This document shows positions 16,872 through 26,087 of a stretch of 64,000 nucleotides of DNA, piece after piece (position 1 is the stretch's first letter; each line of letters begins with the position of its first letter). A program made the position numbers and the translations under genes. The DNA comes from Chitinophaga sp. sic0106 (GTDB taxonomy: Bacteria; Bacteroidota; Bacteroidia; Chitinophagales; Chitinophagaceae). Location of the stretch: NCBI RefSeq assembly GCF_019219075.1, contig NZ_JAHUWJ010000003.1, positions 372,001 through 436,000 of the forward strand. Reading direction: 5' to 3'. The notes beneath the pieces are model-generated. The model had not been told where the DNA came from. It did not search any database and saw only the letters and a program-made list of their open reading frames with translations.

Positions 16872-18373
16872 TTTTGTGTAGTATTTCTTTCTTGTAACTG
16901 CGCACGGTAAAGACTTTCAGGCCACACACGCTTACCTTGTGATACAATTATTCCCGATGGCAACATCGGAAACTTGCCAAACGGACGGGCTTCCTGCCGC
17001 TGCTCCCCGATACACCCGATCATCCAGTTCATACTCCCCGGAGGCTGCTGGTTCAAAAAACTTTTAGCTGTACTGTTCCACACTACCGACCATCCGATGG
17101 ACCAGCCATGACCAGAGCCCATGGAACCACGGTTCATATATTCGATTCCTCCTCCGGGCACACTGCAATTATCCACGAGCATACCGGTGGCCCAACGCTG
17201 ATGTGGCTGTATCCATCCGCCACCTTCAAAGGTGCAATCAAGGATCACGATAGGTCCGGTAGCCTTGGCACCGGTAGCGATGTAAAACACATTGCTGCCT
17301 TTGATATAACAACGCTGTACCAATAACTGCGGACCGCTGGCATTGATATCGGCGGGCTTGGCTGCGCCGGTGGTTACTGTGTCGTGCATAATGCTGATCC
17401 TGTCCAGCGTAACACGCCGACCGGTTACACTGATGCTGTTAATGGTATTGTAAGCCTGGATATCCCTGGCCCAGGCATCTGTGATACCACTGATATGGAA
17501 AGCCTGGTGATGGCGGTCGTTAATGGTACCTGTTTGCGTAGGGGATATAATGCGGAAACCGGAAATACCACAGTTTACTATTTCACCACTGGTGCTGATG
17601 CGTTCTACCACAGTAGCACCGTATTGCGCATCATAACTATCGGTGAGCGGCACATCCAGGAATAGTGTATTACCAGTGATGGCTGTAATAATACGGTCAA
17701 GCGTTAGCTCTCCGTTTATCCATGTCTGTTGCTTACCATCGCGTACCAGGTCGTGCATGCCCATGAACTGTACCCATTCCGGTGTCACAGGTTTGGTAAT
17801 CCGAACCGTATCTCCCTGATTAAAAATCGCTGGCTGGTCCACCGTTATTAGATTAGTACCTGCCGGCACATACGCCATGGTAACCTTAACGGCTACACTG
17901 GTTTTGGTATATACGGGTTTTCCCCGCAAGGCTACCGCCACATGTGGCTGTCCGGTGAGTTGCAGCCTGGTGCCTTGCTTGCTGCTTCCGCTGCCTTTGA
18001 GTACTACCCCGCTGCTATGCAATAAAATGGTCTGATCGCAGTAATAATCACCGGGTGCCAGCAGCACTGCACCACGGAAGCCGTTGACCAGAGGCAGCCT
18101 GGAAACAGCATCGATGGCCGATTGTATAGCCGCTGCATCATTGGCATTGCCCGGGCGGACAAACATACGAACGGGAACATCCGGGATAGCTACCCCGCCA
18201 CCTTTGTAGCCGGCATAGGAAAAATCCATGATGCGGTCGCCGCGTGAGGTAGTATCGTATTGGAGTTTACCGTTGGAATTTAAAGACACCCATTGCTGTG
18301 CATTTGCATGTAGAGTGATGCACAGGAAGGGTAATATCATCCGCAGCAATGCTGCGGTTACGCGTTTTTTCAT
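16847..18373 (-). CDS. Secreted right-handed beta-helix protein, pectate-lyase superfamily
   Basis: This 508-residue protein has a signal peptide (ending HANAQ near 26). The segment DFSYAGYKGGGVAIPDVPV followed by NDAAAIQSAIDAV and GAVLLAPGDYYCDQTILLHSSGVVLKGSG matches the opening of the Pectate_lyase_3 beta-helix family. The later part has short repeated strands (TLDRISIMHD, LLVQRCYIKGS, IVILDCTFEGG) as expected for a parallel helix, and a conserved-looking GSGHGWSIGWSVVWN. A polysaccharide-cleaving or binding role on an acidic glycan is likely, but no lyase family could be fixed. It lies next to the two-component and SusCD genes at 18459-28004, which suggests shared function. Confidence 0.75.
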   Translation of the reverse strand: MKKRVTAALLRMILPFLCITLHANAQQWVSLNSNGKLQYDTTSRGDRIMDFSYAGYKGGGVAIPDVPVRMFVRPGNANDAAAIQSAIDAVSRLPLVNGFRGAVLLAPGDYYCDQTILLHSSGVVLKGSGSSKQGTRLQLTGQPHVAVALRGKPVYTKTSVAVKVTMAYVPAGTNLITVDQPAIFNQGDTVRITKPVTPEWVQFMGMHDLVRDGKQQTWINGELTLDRIITAITGNTLFLDVPLTDSYDAQYGATVVERISTSGEIVNCGISGFRIISPTQTGTINDRHHQAFHISGITDAWARDIQAYNTINSISVTGRRVTLDRISIMHDTVTTGAAKPADINASGPQLLVQRCYIKGSNVFYIATGAKATGPIVILDCTFEGGGWIQPHQRWATGMLVDNCSVPGGGIEYMNRGSMGSGHGWSIGWSVVWNSTAKSFLNQQPPGSMNWMIGCIGEQRQEARPFGKFPMLPSGIIVSQGKRVWPESLYRAQLQERNTTQKKQRHKAL

Positions 18374-18458
18374 AATGGAATTCAGATCAGTATAGCGGAT
18401 AAAGCTACAGCATTGCCGTATAACTATCCGTTCAATTACTGATAGGATTTTAGCGTGG

Positions 18459-19142
18459 CTAACGGATATTGAAAAGGAAACCTACCCCATATACATTCTT
18501 GATTTCCACATTCGGATTTTTTGCAAAATACTTTCGGAAGCGTGAAACAAATACATCCAGGCTACGGCGCAATACATAATCGTTACTGCCCCATACGGTG
18601 GCCAGTATGTCTTCCCGGTTGAGCACCTTGTTGGGATGCTGAAAAAAATACAGCAGCAGGTCATGTTCGCGGGCGGTGAGCTGTATTTCATCTTCATCGG
18701 GTACCTGTAGAATGTAGGTATCTTTATTGTAGGTGGTATGCCCGATAGCGATCACTTTTTCTTCGATGGTAGCTTTGTTGCTGCGGCGGATGATGTTATG
18801 CATCCGCAGCACCAGTTCTTCCGCATCAAAGGGTTTTACGATGTAATCGTCTGCACCGAGTTGCAGGCCTGTAAGCCGGTCTTGCTTTTGGTTACGGGCA
18901 GTAAGAAAAAGAAATGGCAGCGCAGGTTGCAGCATTTGCAATTGCTTTGCCAGGGAAAAACCATCCATGCCGGGGAGGTTTACATCAATGAGGGCCATGT
19001 GAAAATGATGGTCAGCGGCCGATTTCATGGCTGCTGTTGCATCCGGGGCAAGGGTTACAGCAAAGTTGCACAGCGTCAGGTATTGCATCACCATATTACC
19101 CAGGTCTGTTTCGTCTTCAATTAATAGAATTTGCGTTTTCAT
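18459..19142 (-). CDS. OmpR-family response regulator
   Basis: This 227-residue regulator is the output partner of the kinase at 19139. The receiver domain (1-120) has acidic pocket ED at 9-10, phosphoacceptor D53 in ALIDVNLPGMDGF, FLTARN, and the conserved Lys in IVKPFDAEE. The C-terminal winged helix (about 130-225) shows IQLTAREHDLLLYFFQHPNKVLNREDIL and VWGSNDYVLRRSLDVFVSRFRKYF, the OmpR/PhoB signature. The start at 19142 (MKTQILLIEDE) is chosen because it makes a coupled ATGA-type overlap with the kinase stop and gives a complete receiver; an in-frame upstream start at 19235 would add 31 unlikely residues. It probably controls the SusCD genes at 21062. Confidence 0.94.
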   Translation of the reverse strand: MKTQILLIEDETDLGNMVMQYLTLCNFAVTLAPDATAAMKSAADHHFHMALIDVNLPGMDGFSLAKQLQMLQPALPFLFLTARNQKQDRLTGLQLGADDYIVKPFDAEELVLRMHNIIRRSNKATIEEKVIAIGHTTYNKDTYILQVPDEDEIQLTAREHDLLLYFFQHPNKVLNREDILATVWGSNDYVLRRSLDVFVSRFRKYFAKNPNVEIKNVYGVGFLFNIR

Positions 19143-20659
19143 GGACAGGAATTTAACGGAATGGTGATCACAAACCGGCTGCCATAGCCGGGTGTGCTGA
19201 ATACATCGATTTGCCAGTTGTGTGCTCTCACGCACTGTTGTACAAAATAAAGGCCTATGCCCAGTCCCGTGATGTTTAAATCATCCGGGGTGCTGGCCCG
19301 GTAATATTTCTCAAATATTTTTTCAATAGTACTTCTGCTCATACCGATACCGTTGTCGGCCACAGACAAAATTGCGTTTTTACCAGATTCTGCTACATTA
19401 ATGTGCACTAATTTATGATCCTGGAGGTTATATTTCATTGCATTGTCGATCAGATTTTGGAGGAGGGTGGTAAAGTGAAAGCTATCGGTTTCAATGCATA
19501 GCGGATGATCCGGCAGGTCGAGGTGAATACTGCGGTGTTGCTGCACCGTATAGTTCGCTACAATATCGCTTACCAGGGTGTTTACATCCTGCACCATCTT
19601 TTCTGTGAGCAGTTTATTTTCCACCGTCATCTCCAGCATCTTTCCAACGAGCAGTTGGAGTCTGCGCGATTGCCGCTCGATTACTGCGGCCAGACTGCCG
19701 ATTCCCGGATCGGGTACTTTAGTGTGTTTGAGGTTGAGGGTGGCCATGATAATGGTGGTAAGCGGCGTATTCAGTTCATGCGTGATATTGTCGATAAAAT
19801 CGGATTTCATTTCCGACAGGCGTTTTTGTTTCTTCCAACGCCTTACCAGGATTACAAACAGGATCACGATGGCCAGCACAGTACACAGTGATGGCAGGAT
19901 GGTATAGCGCATTTGCCCCAGCACAATCGCTCTTCTGTTGGCCGGGTCAGCATGCATGGAAAAACGGACCAGCAGGGTATTAGGCTTGGGATCACTCACG
20001 GCGATGGCGGCAATGATATTATTATTGGCAGCTGTTTCCATGTTACCTGCCAGCCTGATTCCGGTATTACTTTGCATACCTGCCGGCAGTAGGGGGCGCA
20101 TGGTGGCAGGTTTATATAACGGGAGATATTTTTTCCCGTCAAACGTAACTGCCAGTTCATGCACCAGTATCGTGTAGGTCAGCTGTTCTTTTATTTTCAG
20201 GAGATGACAGATACTGTCGAATACCCGGGTACGCGTACCGGCGTCATGTAGGTCTATCAATATGCGATAGGATAACGCTGCCGCATACTGTGCAAAGGCC
20301 ACCGTATCCGTTTTATACAATTGCTGCAATCGCGGAAACGCCGTATCCACGTGTGCGTGCAGGATTTTTTCTCCTCCCGGAAAAAACAGGTCGTTGGCAA
20401 TAGAACGGGTATACAGTTGGTGTATATCGTACTCTTTATCCATGGAGTAGCGGTCGTTCAGTAGTTCATAGGTATTATACAGCAGCAGGAACTGAGTTAA
20501 TACCAATGCCACAAAACAGATGACAGCGGTAATGATGTAGATCTTAAACTGGTGTCGCATTTGGTTGATATACATATATCTGCGGTACAATAATAGCCTG
20601 CTCAAAAGCCAGCAATATGCAGCTTTTAATCTGTTGGCAAAAGGGCGTTTACATTTCAT
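19139..20659 (-). CDS. Membrane sensor histidine kinase
   Basis: This 506-residue kinase has two membrane segments (about 40-60 and 253-272) that bound a periplasmic sensor region of some 190 residues without a recognised domain. The HisKA segment carries the phosphorylatable His at 294 (DFIDNITHELNTPLTT), and the ATPase domain shows the N box LIDNAMKYN, G1 VADNGIGMS and G2 TGLGIGLYFV. It ends FVITIPLN. The gene overlaps the response regulator by four bases, so the two are translationally coupled. The pair reads away from the SusC gene at 21062 and is the likely regulator of that locus. A shorter start at Met 34 is possible. Confidence 0.93.
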   Translation of the reverse strand: MKCKRPFANRLKAAYCWLLSRLLLYRRYMYINQMRHQFKIYIITAVICFVALVLTQFLLLYNTYELLNDRYSMDKEYDIHQLYTRSIANDLFFPGGEKILHAHVDTAFPRLQQLYKTDTVAFAQYAAALSYRILIDLHDAGTRTRVFDSICHLLKIKEQLTYTILVHELAVTFDGKKYLPLYKPATMRPLLPAGMQSNTGIRLAGNMETAANNNIIAAIAVSDPKPNTLLVRFSMHADPANRRAIVLGQMRYTILPSLCTVLAIVILFVILVRRWKKQKRLSEMKSDFIDNITHELNTPLTTIIMATLNLKHTKVPDPGIGSLAAVIERQSRRLQLLVGKMLEMTVENKLLTEKMVQDVNTLVSDIVANYTVQQHRSIHLDLPDHPLCIETDSFHFTTLLQNLIDNAMKYNLQDHKLVHINVAESGKNAILSVADNGIGMSRSTIEKIFEKYYRASTPDDLNITGLGIGLYFVQQCVRAHNWQIDVFSTPGYGSRFVITIPLNSCP

Positions 20660-21061
20660 TTAAGGTTCATTGGCAATTGTTTACATTTCCTTGGATATCT
20701 GTTAACAGCTTGTATCACAGCTGTTGTGTAATTTAGCCGTCAATTGGAATAACGAACTATTTTCCTGCTTTAGAAAATCGATTTAGCAAGAAAGAAGATC
20801 AGCAATCAGCAAAACTTACATAAGTATATTCAATATCAACCAGATTTCCAGATCGGCCAACAAATATCTGATTTTAGGGCGTGAATGAACGGGTGCCTTC
20901 GGCACCCGTTCATTCACGCCAGAGAGAGGGCCGAATGGCCCTCTCTCTGGCGCAAAAAACAATATTCGCAATAGAACGTATGAAAGTGCTGTACCTGTAA
21001 GAAAAACATCAGACAGTCCCAGACACAACCAATATCAATCGCATATCTAAATCGTAACGTC
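20660..21061. promoter_or_regulatory. Divergent intergenic region between the two-component and SusCD genes
   Basis: This 402-base gap contains the promoters for the kinase (minus) and SusC (plus). An inverted repeat AACAGCT (20704-20710) and AGCTGTT (20719-20725), with an 8-base spacer, is a candidate binding site for the response regulator. Further right lies the double hairpin at 20878-20952. The SusC leader would be long if transcription starts left of the hairpins. No perfect TAnnTTTG element was found. Confidence 0.45.
20878..20952 (+). promoter_or_regulatory. Two overlapping long hairpins in the SusC leader
   Basis: Hairpin 1 has perfect 20-base arms (20878-20897 and 20901-20920) with a TTC loop inside GGTGCC and GGCACC. 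Hairpin 2 has perfect 16-base arms (20917-20932 and 20937-20952) with a GAAT loop. The two share bases 20917-20920, so both cannot be fully formed at once. No T-run follows directly, so these are not simple terminators. The SusC start lies 110 bases downstream. A leader RNA switch, a processing site or a mobile repeat are all possible. Confidence 0.65.
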
Positions 21062-24000
21062 ATGAATAACACATCATGTACCGGGAGGCGGCATGCCCTC
21101 TCCCGCGCGGTAACCCTTTGCCTTACCCCGCTGTGCATTACAGTAGCAGCCAGCCAGCTGCATGCTGCAACTGCCGCCCCGCTCCCGCAAAATGTAACGC
21201 AAACGGATACACGTATCAACGGGATCATCAGGGATAAAGCCGGTAAGCCGGTGCCCGGCGCCACCATTCGTGTAGCCGGCACTAACAGGGGCACCACCTC
21301 GGGCGCCGATGGCCACTTTACCATCAACGCCAACCCCAAAGGCAGCCTGGAAGTATCCTACATCGGCTTTAACGCGCAGGTAGTATCCATCAACAATTCC
21401 GTGGAACTGGAAATTATCCTCGAAGCCAAAGAAGGCAACATGAACGAAGTAGTGGTAGTAGGCTTCGGGCAACAAAGAAAAATCAGTCTCGTAGGGGCTC
21501 AGTCATCCATTAAAGTGGCCGACCTCAAACAACCCGTCGCCAACCTCTCCACCGTACTGGCAGGCAGAATATCCGGTATAGTAGCCGTACAACGCAGCGG
21601 TGAGCCCGGTCACGACGATGGCGACATCTGGATCAGAGGCATCTCCACCTTCACCAGCGGCTCCACACGCCCACTCGTACTCGTGGATGGCGTGGAACGT
21701 GCGCTCTCCAACATCGATCCCCAGGACGTGGAATCCTTCACCATACTAAAAGATGCCTCCGCCACCGCCGTATATGGCGTGCGCGGCGCCAACGGCGTTA
21801 TCATCGTGAAAACAAGATCCGGAAAATCCGGTAAACCCAGGATCAACCTCGACTATAACGAAGGCATCACCAGGTTTACCAAAGTACCCGATATGGCCGA
21901 TGGCGTTACCTATATGAAACTGGCCAACGAAGCACTCACCACCAGAGGATATAATCCTAAATACACCGCCGACTATATTAAAAATACTGAAGACAACACC
22001 GACCCCAACCTCTACCCCAACGTAGACTGGATCGATGCCATCTTTAACAACACAGGTCGCAACCGCAGGGCCAACCTCAACATCAGCGGCGGCAGCAACA
22101 ACGCTAAATACTATGTATCCCTCGGATACTACGATGAAAAAGGCTTATTCAAAACCACCGACCTCGTGAAATATAACCAGGCCATCAAATACCGCCGGTA
22201 TAACTTCACCAGCAACCTGAATATGCGGGTAACACCCACCACCACCATCGACCTGGGCCTGCAGGGATACATCTCCAACGGTAACTATCCCGGCGGCGCC
22301 ACCGCCATCGATGGTAACGGCAACATCAGCATCAGCTCCTCCAATATCTTTGAACAGGCATTACTGGTACCACCGGTGGAATACCCTATCCTCTACCCCG
22401 GCAACTTTGTGCCAGGCCGCAACCCCAACGGGGATCAGCGCAACCCCTATGCAGACGTGACCCGCAGAGGATACACCAACGAATTCAAAAATCAACTCTA
22501 TTCCAATATCAGGCTTACACAGGACCTGCGATTTATTATACCCGGCCTCAGCTTCACCAGCATGTTTGCTTTTGACGCCTACAGTGGTAACGTACTGGCG
22601 CGACTCAAACGGGAAGATACCTACGTGCCCGATCCTGCCACACCATATAAAGCTGATGGTTCACTCAACCTCGTAAGAACCTACCAGGGAACCAACTACC
22701 TCAGCTACAACGCCAACCGCTCCGGCAACCGGCGCTTTTATACGGAAACATCCCTCAACTACGACAGCGCATTTGGTAAACATCGCGTAAGCGGGTTGTT
22801 ACTCTATAACCAAAGCGATTACCTGAACCCGTTTGCGGGCGACTTCACCCGCAGCATTCCTTATCGTACACGCGGTATAGCCGCAAGGGTTACCTACTCC
22901 TGGAACGACCGCTACTTTGTGGAAGGAAATGCCGGTTACAATGGCTCGGAAAACTTCGCACCTACCCAGCGTTACGGCCTGTTTCCCGCATGGGGCCTGG
23001 GATGGGTAGTATCCAACGAACCATTTTTCAATGGCATAAAAAATACCATTCCGTTCCTGAAGTTCCGCTTCTCGGATGGTAACGTAGGTAGCGGCTTACT
23101 CGGCAGTGGCGATAACGCCCGCCGCTTTGCCTACCTCACCCTGCTCAATGAAGGCGCCACCGGCTACACCTTCGGTTCCAACCGCAGCGGCATCACCGGC
23201 ATCAACGTGAGCGATTACGCCGTGGATGTTACCTGGTCCACCGCACGTAAAATGGACCTCGGTATGGACCTCCGCCTGTTTAATGAACAGCTGTCGCTCA
23301 CCGTGGACCTCTTCCGGGAACACCGTACCGGTATATTCCTGCAACGCGGCGCCGTACCATCATTCGTAGGCCTTATCAACAACCCATGGGGCAACCTCGG
23401 CGTAGTAGATAACAAAGGACTGGACGCTAACCTGGAATACACTACCAAAATCGGCAACCTGGGCATCAGCCTGATGGGCAACTTCACCTACAACAAAGAC
23501 AAAGTAATAGAAAACGATCAGCCCATCCCCAAATACCCATGGATGGATAAACGTGGTACCAATATCCTTGCCCGTTATGGCTACGTAGCCGAAGGCCTGT
23601 TCACCAGCGACGACGAGATCGCCAAGAGCGCCAAACCGGAAGGAGCGAAAGTATTACCTGGTGATATCCGCTACCGCGACCTCAACGGCGACGGAAAAAT
23701 TGATGCCTACGATCAGCAGCAGATTGGCCGTGGCGACGTGCCCGCCATCGTGTACGGCTTTGGCCTCAACCTCAGCTACAAACAGTTTTATATGAGCGCC
23801 TTTTTCCAGGGCCAGGCAAAAGCAGATGTACAACTCTCCGGCAGAGGCATCATGCCGTTTAACGGCGATGGTGGCGTGAGCAACATCTACGCCATTGCTA
23901 CCGACAGATGGACGCCGGAAAACCCCAGCCAGGATGTGTTTTATCCACGCCTCGCCTTTGGTCAGGCCGACAACTACAACAACACCCTGCCCAGCAGCTG

Positions 24001-24232
24001 GTGGGTGAAGGACATGAGTTATATCCGCCTTAAATCCGCCGAACTGGGCTACCTGCTGCCACAGCAATACCTCCGCAAGGTGGGCATCACCAGCGGAAAG
24101 ATTTATATGACCGGCTTCAACCTGCTTACATTCAGCGATTTCAAACTCTGGGATGTGGAAATGAGTACATCTAACGGTGGCGCCTATCCGAATATCACTA
24201 CGTTTTCCGCCGGCATCAATCTCCAGTTTTAA
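21062..24232 (+). CDS. SusC/RagA-family TonB-dependent receptor
   Basis: This 1056-residue transporter has an N-terminal signal region (hydrophobic stretch around 15-35), a carboxypeptidase-regulatory-like domain (about 52-130, INGIIRDKAGKPVPGATIRV), a TonB-box-like NEVVVVGFG, a plug with DIWIRGISTFTSGSTRPLVLVDG and YGVRGANGVIIVKTRSG, and a barrel ending SAGINLQF. It has no STN domain, which fits regulation by the adjacent two-component system instead of a sigma/FecR pair. SusD follows after 21 bases and a secreted zincin-like gene after that, so the three form an operon. The substrate is unknown; nearby beta-helix enzymes hint at plant polysaccharide or glycoprotein. Confidence 0.96.
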   Translation: MNNTSCTGRRHALSRAVTLCLTPLCITVAASQLHAATAAPLPQNVTQTDTRINGIIRDKAGKPVPGATIRVAGTNRGTTSGADGHFTINANPKGSLEVSYIGFNAQVVSINNSVELEIILEAKEGNMNEVVVVGFGQQRKISLVGAQSSIKVADLKQPVANLSTVLAGRISGIVAVQRSGEPGHDDGDIWIRGISTFTSGSTRPLVLVDGVERALSNIDPQDVESFTILKDASATAVYGVRGANGVIIVKTRSGKSGKPRINLDYNEGITRFTKVPDMADGVTYMKLANEALTTRGYNPKYTADYIKNTEDNTDPNLYPNVDWIDAIFNNTGRNRRANLNISGGSNNAKYYVSLGYYDEKGLFKTTDLVKYNQAIKYRRYNFTSNLNMRVTPTTTIDLGLQGYISNGNYPGGATAIDGNGNISISSSNIFEQALLVPPVEYPILYPGNFVPGRNPNGDQRNPYADVTRRGYTNEFKNQLYSNIRLTQDLRFIIPGLSFTSMFAFDAYSGNVLARLKREDTYVPDPATPYKADGSLNLVRTYQGTNYLSYNANRSGNRRFYTETSLNYDSAFGKHRVSGLLLYNQSDYLNPFAGDFTRSIPYRTRGIAARVTYSWNDRYFVEGNAGYNGSENFAPTQRYGLFPAWGLGWVVSNEPFFNGIKNTIPFLKFRFSDGNVGSGLLGSGDNARRFAYLTLLNEGATGYTFGSNRSGITGINVSDYAVDVTWSTARKMDLGMDLRLFNEQLSLTVDLFREHRTGIFLQRGAVPSFVGLINNPWGNLGVVDNKGLDANLEYTTKIGNLGISLMGNFTYNKDKVIENDQPIPKYPWMDKRGTNILARYGYVAEGLFTSDDEIAKSAKPEGAKVLPGDIRYRDLNGDGKIDAYDQQQIGRGDVPAIVYGFGLNLSYKQFYMSAFFQGQAKADVQLSGRGIMPFNGDGGVSNIYAIATDRWTPENPSQDVFYPRLAFGQADNYNNTLPSSWWVKDMSYIRLKSAELGYLLPQQYLRKVGITSGKIYMTGFNLLTFSDFKLWDVEMSTSNGGAYPNITTFSAGINLQF

Positions 24233-24253
24233 TTATTCAAAAGCGACTATTTT

Positions 24254-26053
24254 ATGAAGAAAATATATCTGACACTGATCACCGGCGCATTACTGGCCAG
24301 CTCCTGCCAGAAAGGCTTCCTGGACCAGGTTCCGGACGACCGCCTTACGCTCCAGGAAACTTTCAGCAGAAAAAATACGGTCGATAAATTTCTGGCTAAC
24401 GTATACTCCCGCATACCGGATGAATTCAGCCAGCGATATGTCAATAACAACAACGCCGGCCCCTGGACCGGCGCCAGCGATGAAGCGGAATTTGTATGGG
24501 GCTTTGTTACCTCCAACAGCATGAACATCGGCGGGTGGGACCCCACCTCCGGGTTCGTGAAGTCCTTCTGGTCCAGCTACTACCAGGGCATCAGCAGCGC
24601 CAGCTACTTTATTGCCAACATCGATAAGTGCGCCGACTGTGGCACCAACTATATCAAACAATACGGTGCAGAAGCCAGAGCACTGCGTGCCATGTATTAC
24701 TTTTACCTGATGCGCACCTTTGGCCCCGTGGTATTGTTGGGTGAAACCATCCTTCCGCCGGATGCCGCATTCAATGAAATCCAGCTTCCCCGGAACAGCT
24801 ATGACGAGTGCGTGGCATTTGTGGTTTCAGAACTCGATAAAGCCGCCGCCGACCTCCCTTCTACCAGTATCAGTGATGAGCTGGGCCGCATCAACCGCCC
24901 CATTGCGATGGCATTTAAACAGAAAGTGTTATTGTATGCCGCCAGCCCCCAATTCAATGGTAATGCCGACTATGCAGCACTGAAAAATAAGGATGGTAAA
25001 CAGCTGATCAGTCAGCAGGCAGATCCCGCCAAATGGAAAGCAGCTGCCGATGCAGGAAAAGCGTTCATCGAAGAATTTGTGAAATCAGGACAGTTTAAAC
25101 TATACCGTAAGAATGAAACAAATGGCACTTACAGCCCTTACCTCTCCTGCCGGGATGTGATGCTGGACGACTGGAATCCCGAAGTGATTTATGCACGTGT
25201 ACCCGGCAACGTTACCTGGCTGCAATACGAGCGTACTCCATACCACAGTGGTAGCAACGGTGAAGCACGCGGCAGCGGCGGACTCGGCGCCACGCAAGCG
25301 ATCGTAGATGCCTACTTTACTGCCAACGGCCGCTCTATCGATGATCCGGCCTCCGGCTATGTGAACAGCGGCTTTTCTGCTACCGCCACCACCTTCGCTC
25401 CTGCCGGCACCTATAACCAGTGGGTCAACCGCGAACCCAGATTTTATGTAGGCATCACCTTCAACGGCAGCATATGGCAGTATACCCGTTACGGTAACAT
25501 TAAAACTGTTACGGAATACTCCGGTAACTCCGGCAAAAAAGTAGGCGGCAACGACTATACGCCTACCGGCTACATTGTGCGTAAGAATGTGTTTGTAGGT
25601 AATGTAAACGCAGGCAACAGAACACTTGTACTCCTGCGGCTGGCCGAAGTATACCTCGACTATATCGAAGCGCTGAATGAAAGTGACCCTGCCCATCCTG
25701 ATATACTTACCTATCTCAACGAAATAAGAACCAGAGCAGGCATACCGGCCTATGGTACGGCCGAACTGGCAGCACCTGCAGGACAGGAAGCCATGCGTAC
25801 CGCCATCCGCAAGGAAAGACGCGTGGAGCTGGCCTTCGAAAACTCCCGCTACTTCGACGTACGCCGCTGGAAAATCGCAGATCAGACAGAAGCCGGACCT
25901 GCTATGGGCCTCAACATAGCCGCTGACGGCACTGCCTTTTACCAGGTGGTACCCTTTGAAACCAGGGTGTTCCTGAAAAAACATTATCTGTTCCCCATCC
26001 CGCAGTCAGAAGTAGACATAGACAAAGAGATGGTACAGAACACCGGGTGGTAA
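24254..26053 (+). CDS. SusD/RagB-family nutrient-binding lipoprotein
   Basis: This 599-residue lipoprotein starts with a signal ending LLASSCQKG (lipobox ASSC, Cys near 18), then the SusD N-terminal motif GFLDQVPDDRLTLQETFSRKN. TPR-like helices include YGAEARALRAMYYFYLMRTFG, and the C-terminal domain contains LVLLRLAEVYLDYIEALNES and RTAIRKERRVELAFENSRYFDVRRW, the usual SusD signature. It is the capping partner of the SusC at 21062. The length is at the upper end for the family. It should be anchored on the outer face of the outer membrane. Confidence 0.96.
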   Translation: MKKIYLTLITGALLASSCQKGFLDQVPDDRLTLQETFSRKNTVDKFLANVYSRIPDEFSQRYVNNNNAGPWTGASDEAEFVWGFVTSNSMNIGGWDPTSGFVKSFWSSYYQGISSASYFIANIDKCADCGTNYIKQYGAEARALRAMYYFYLMRTFGPVVLLGETILPPDAAFNEIQLPRNSYDECVAFVVSELDKAAADLPSTSISDELGRINRPIAMAFKQKVLLYAASPQFNGNADYAALKNKDGKQLISQQADPAKWKAAADAGKAFIEEFVKSGQFKLYRKNETNGTYSPYLSCRDVMLDDWNPEVIYARVPGNVTWLQYERTPYHSGSNGEARGSGGLGATQAIVDAYFTANGRSIDDPASGYVNSGFSATATTFAPAGTYNQWVNREPRFYVGITFNGSIWQYTRYGNIKTVTEYSGNSGKKVGGNDYTPTGYIVRKNVFVGNVNAGNRTLVLLRLAEVYLDYIEALNESDPAHPDILTYLNEIRTRAGIPAYGTAELAAPAGQEAMRTAIRKERRVELAFENSRYFDVRRWKIADQTEAGPAMGLNIAADGTAFYQVVPFETRVFLKKHYLFPIPQSEVDIDKEMVQNTGW

Positions 26054-26087
26054 TATTCCCTCATCCATTCACCATAAAATAAACACC

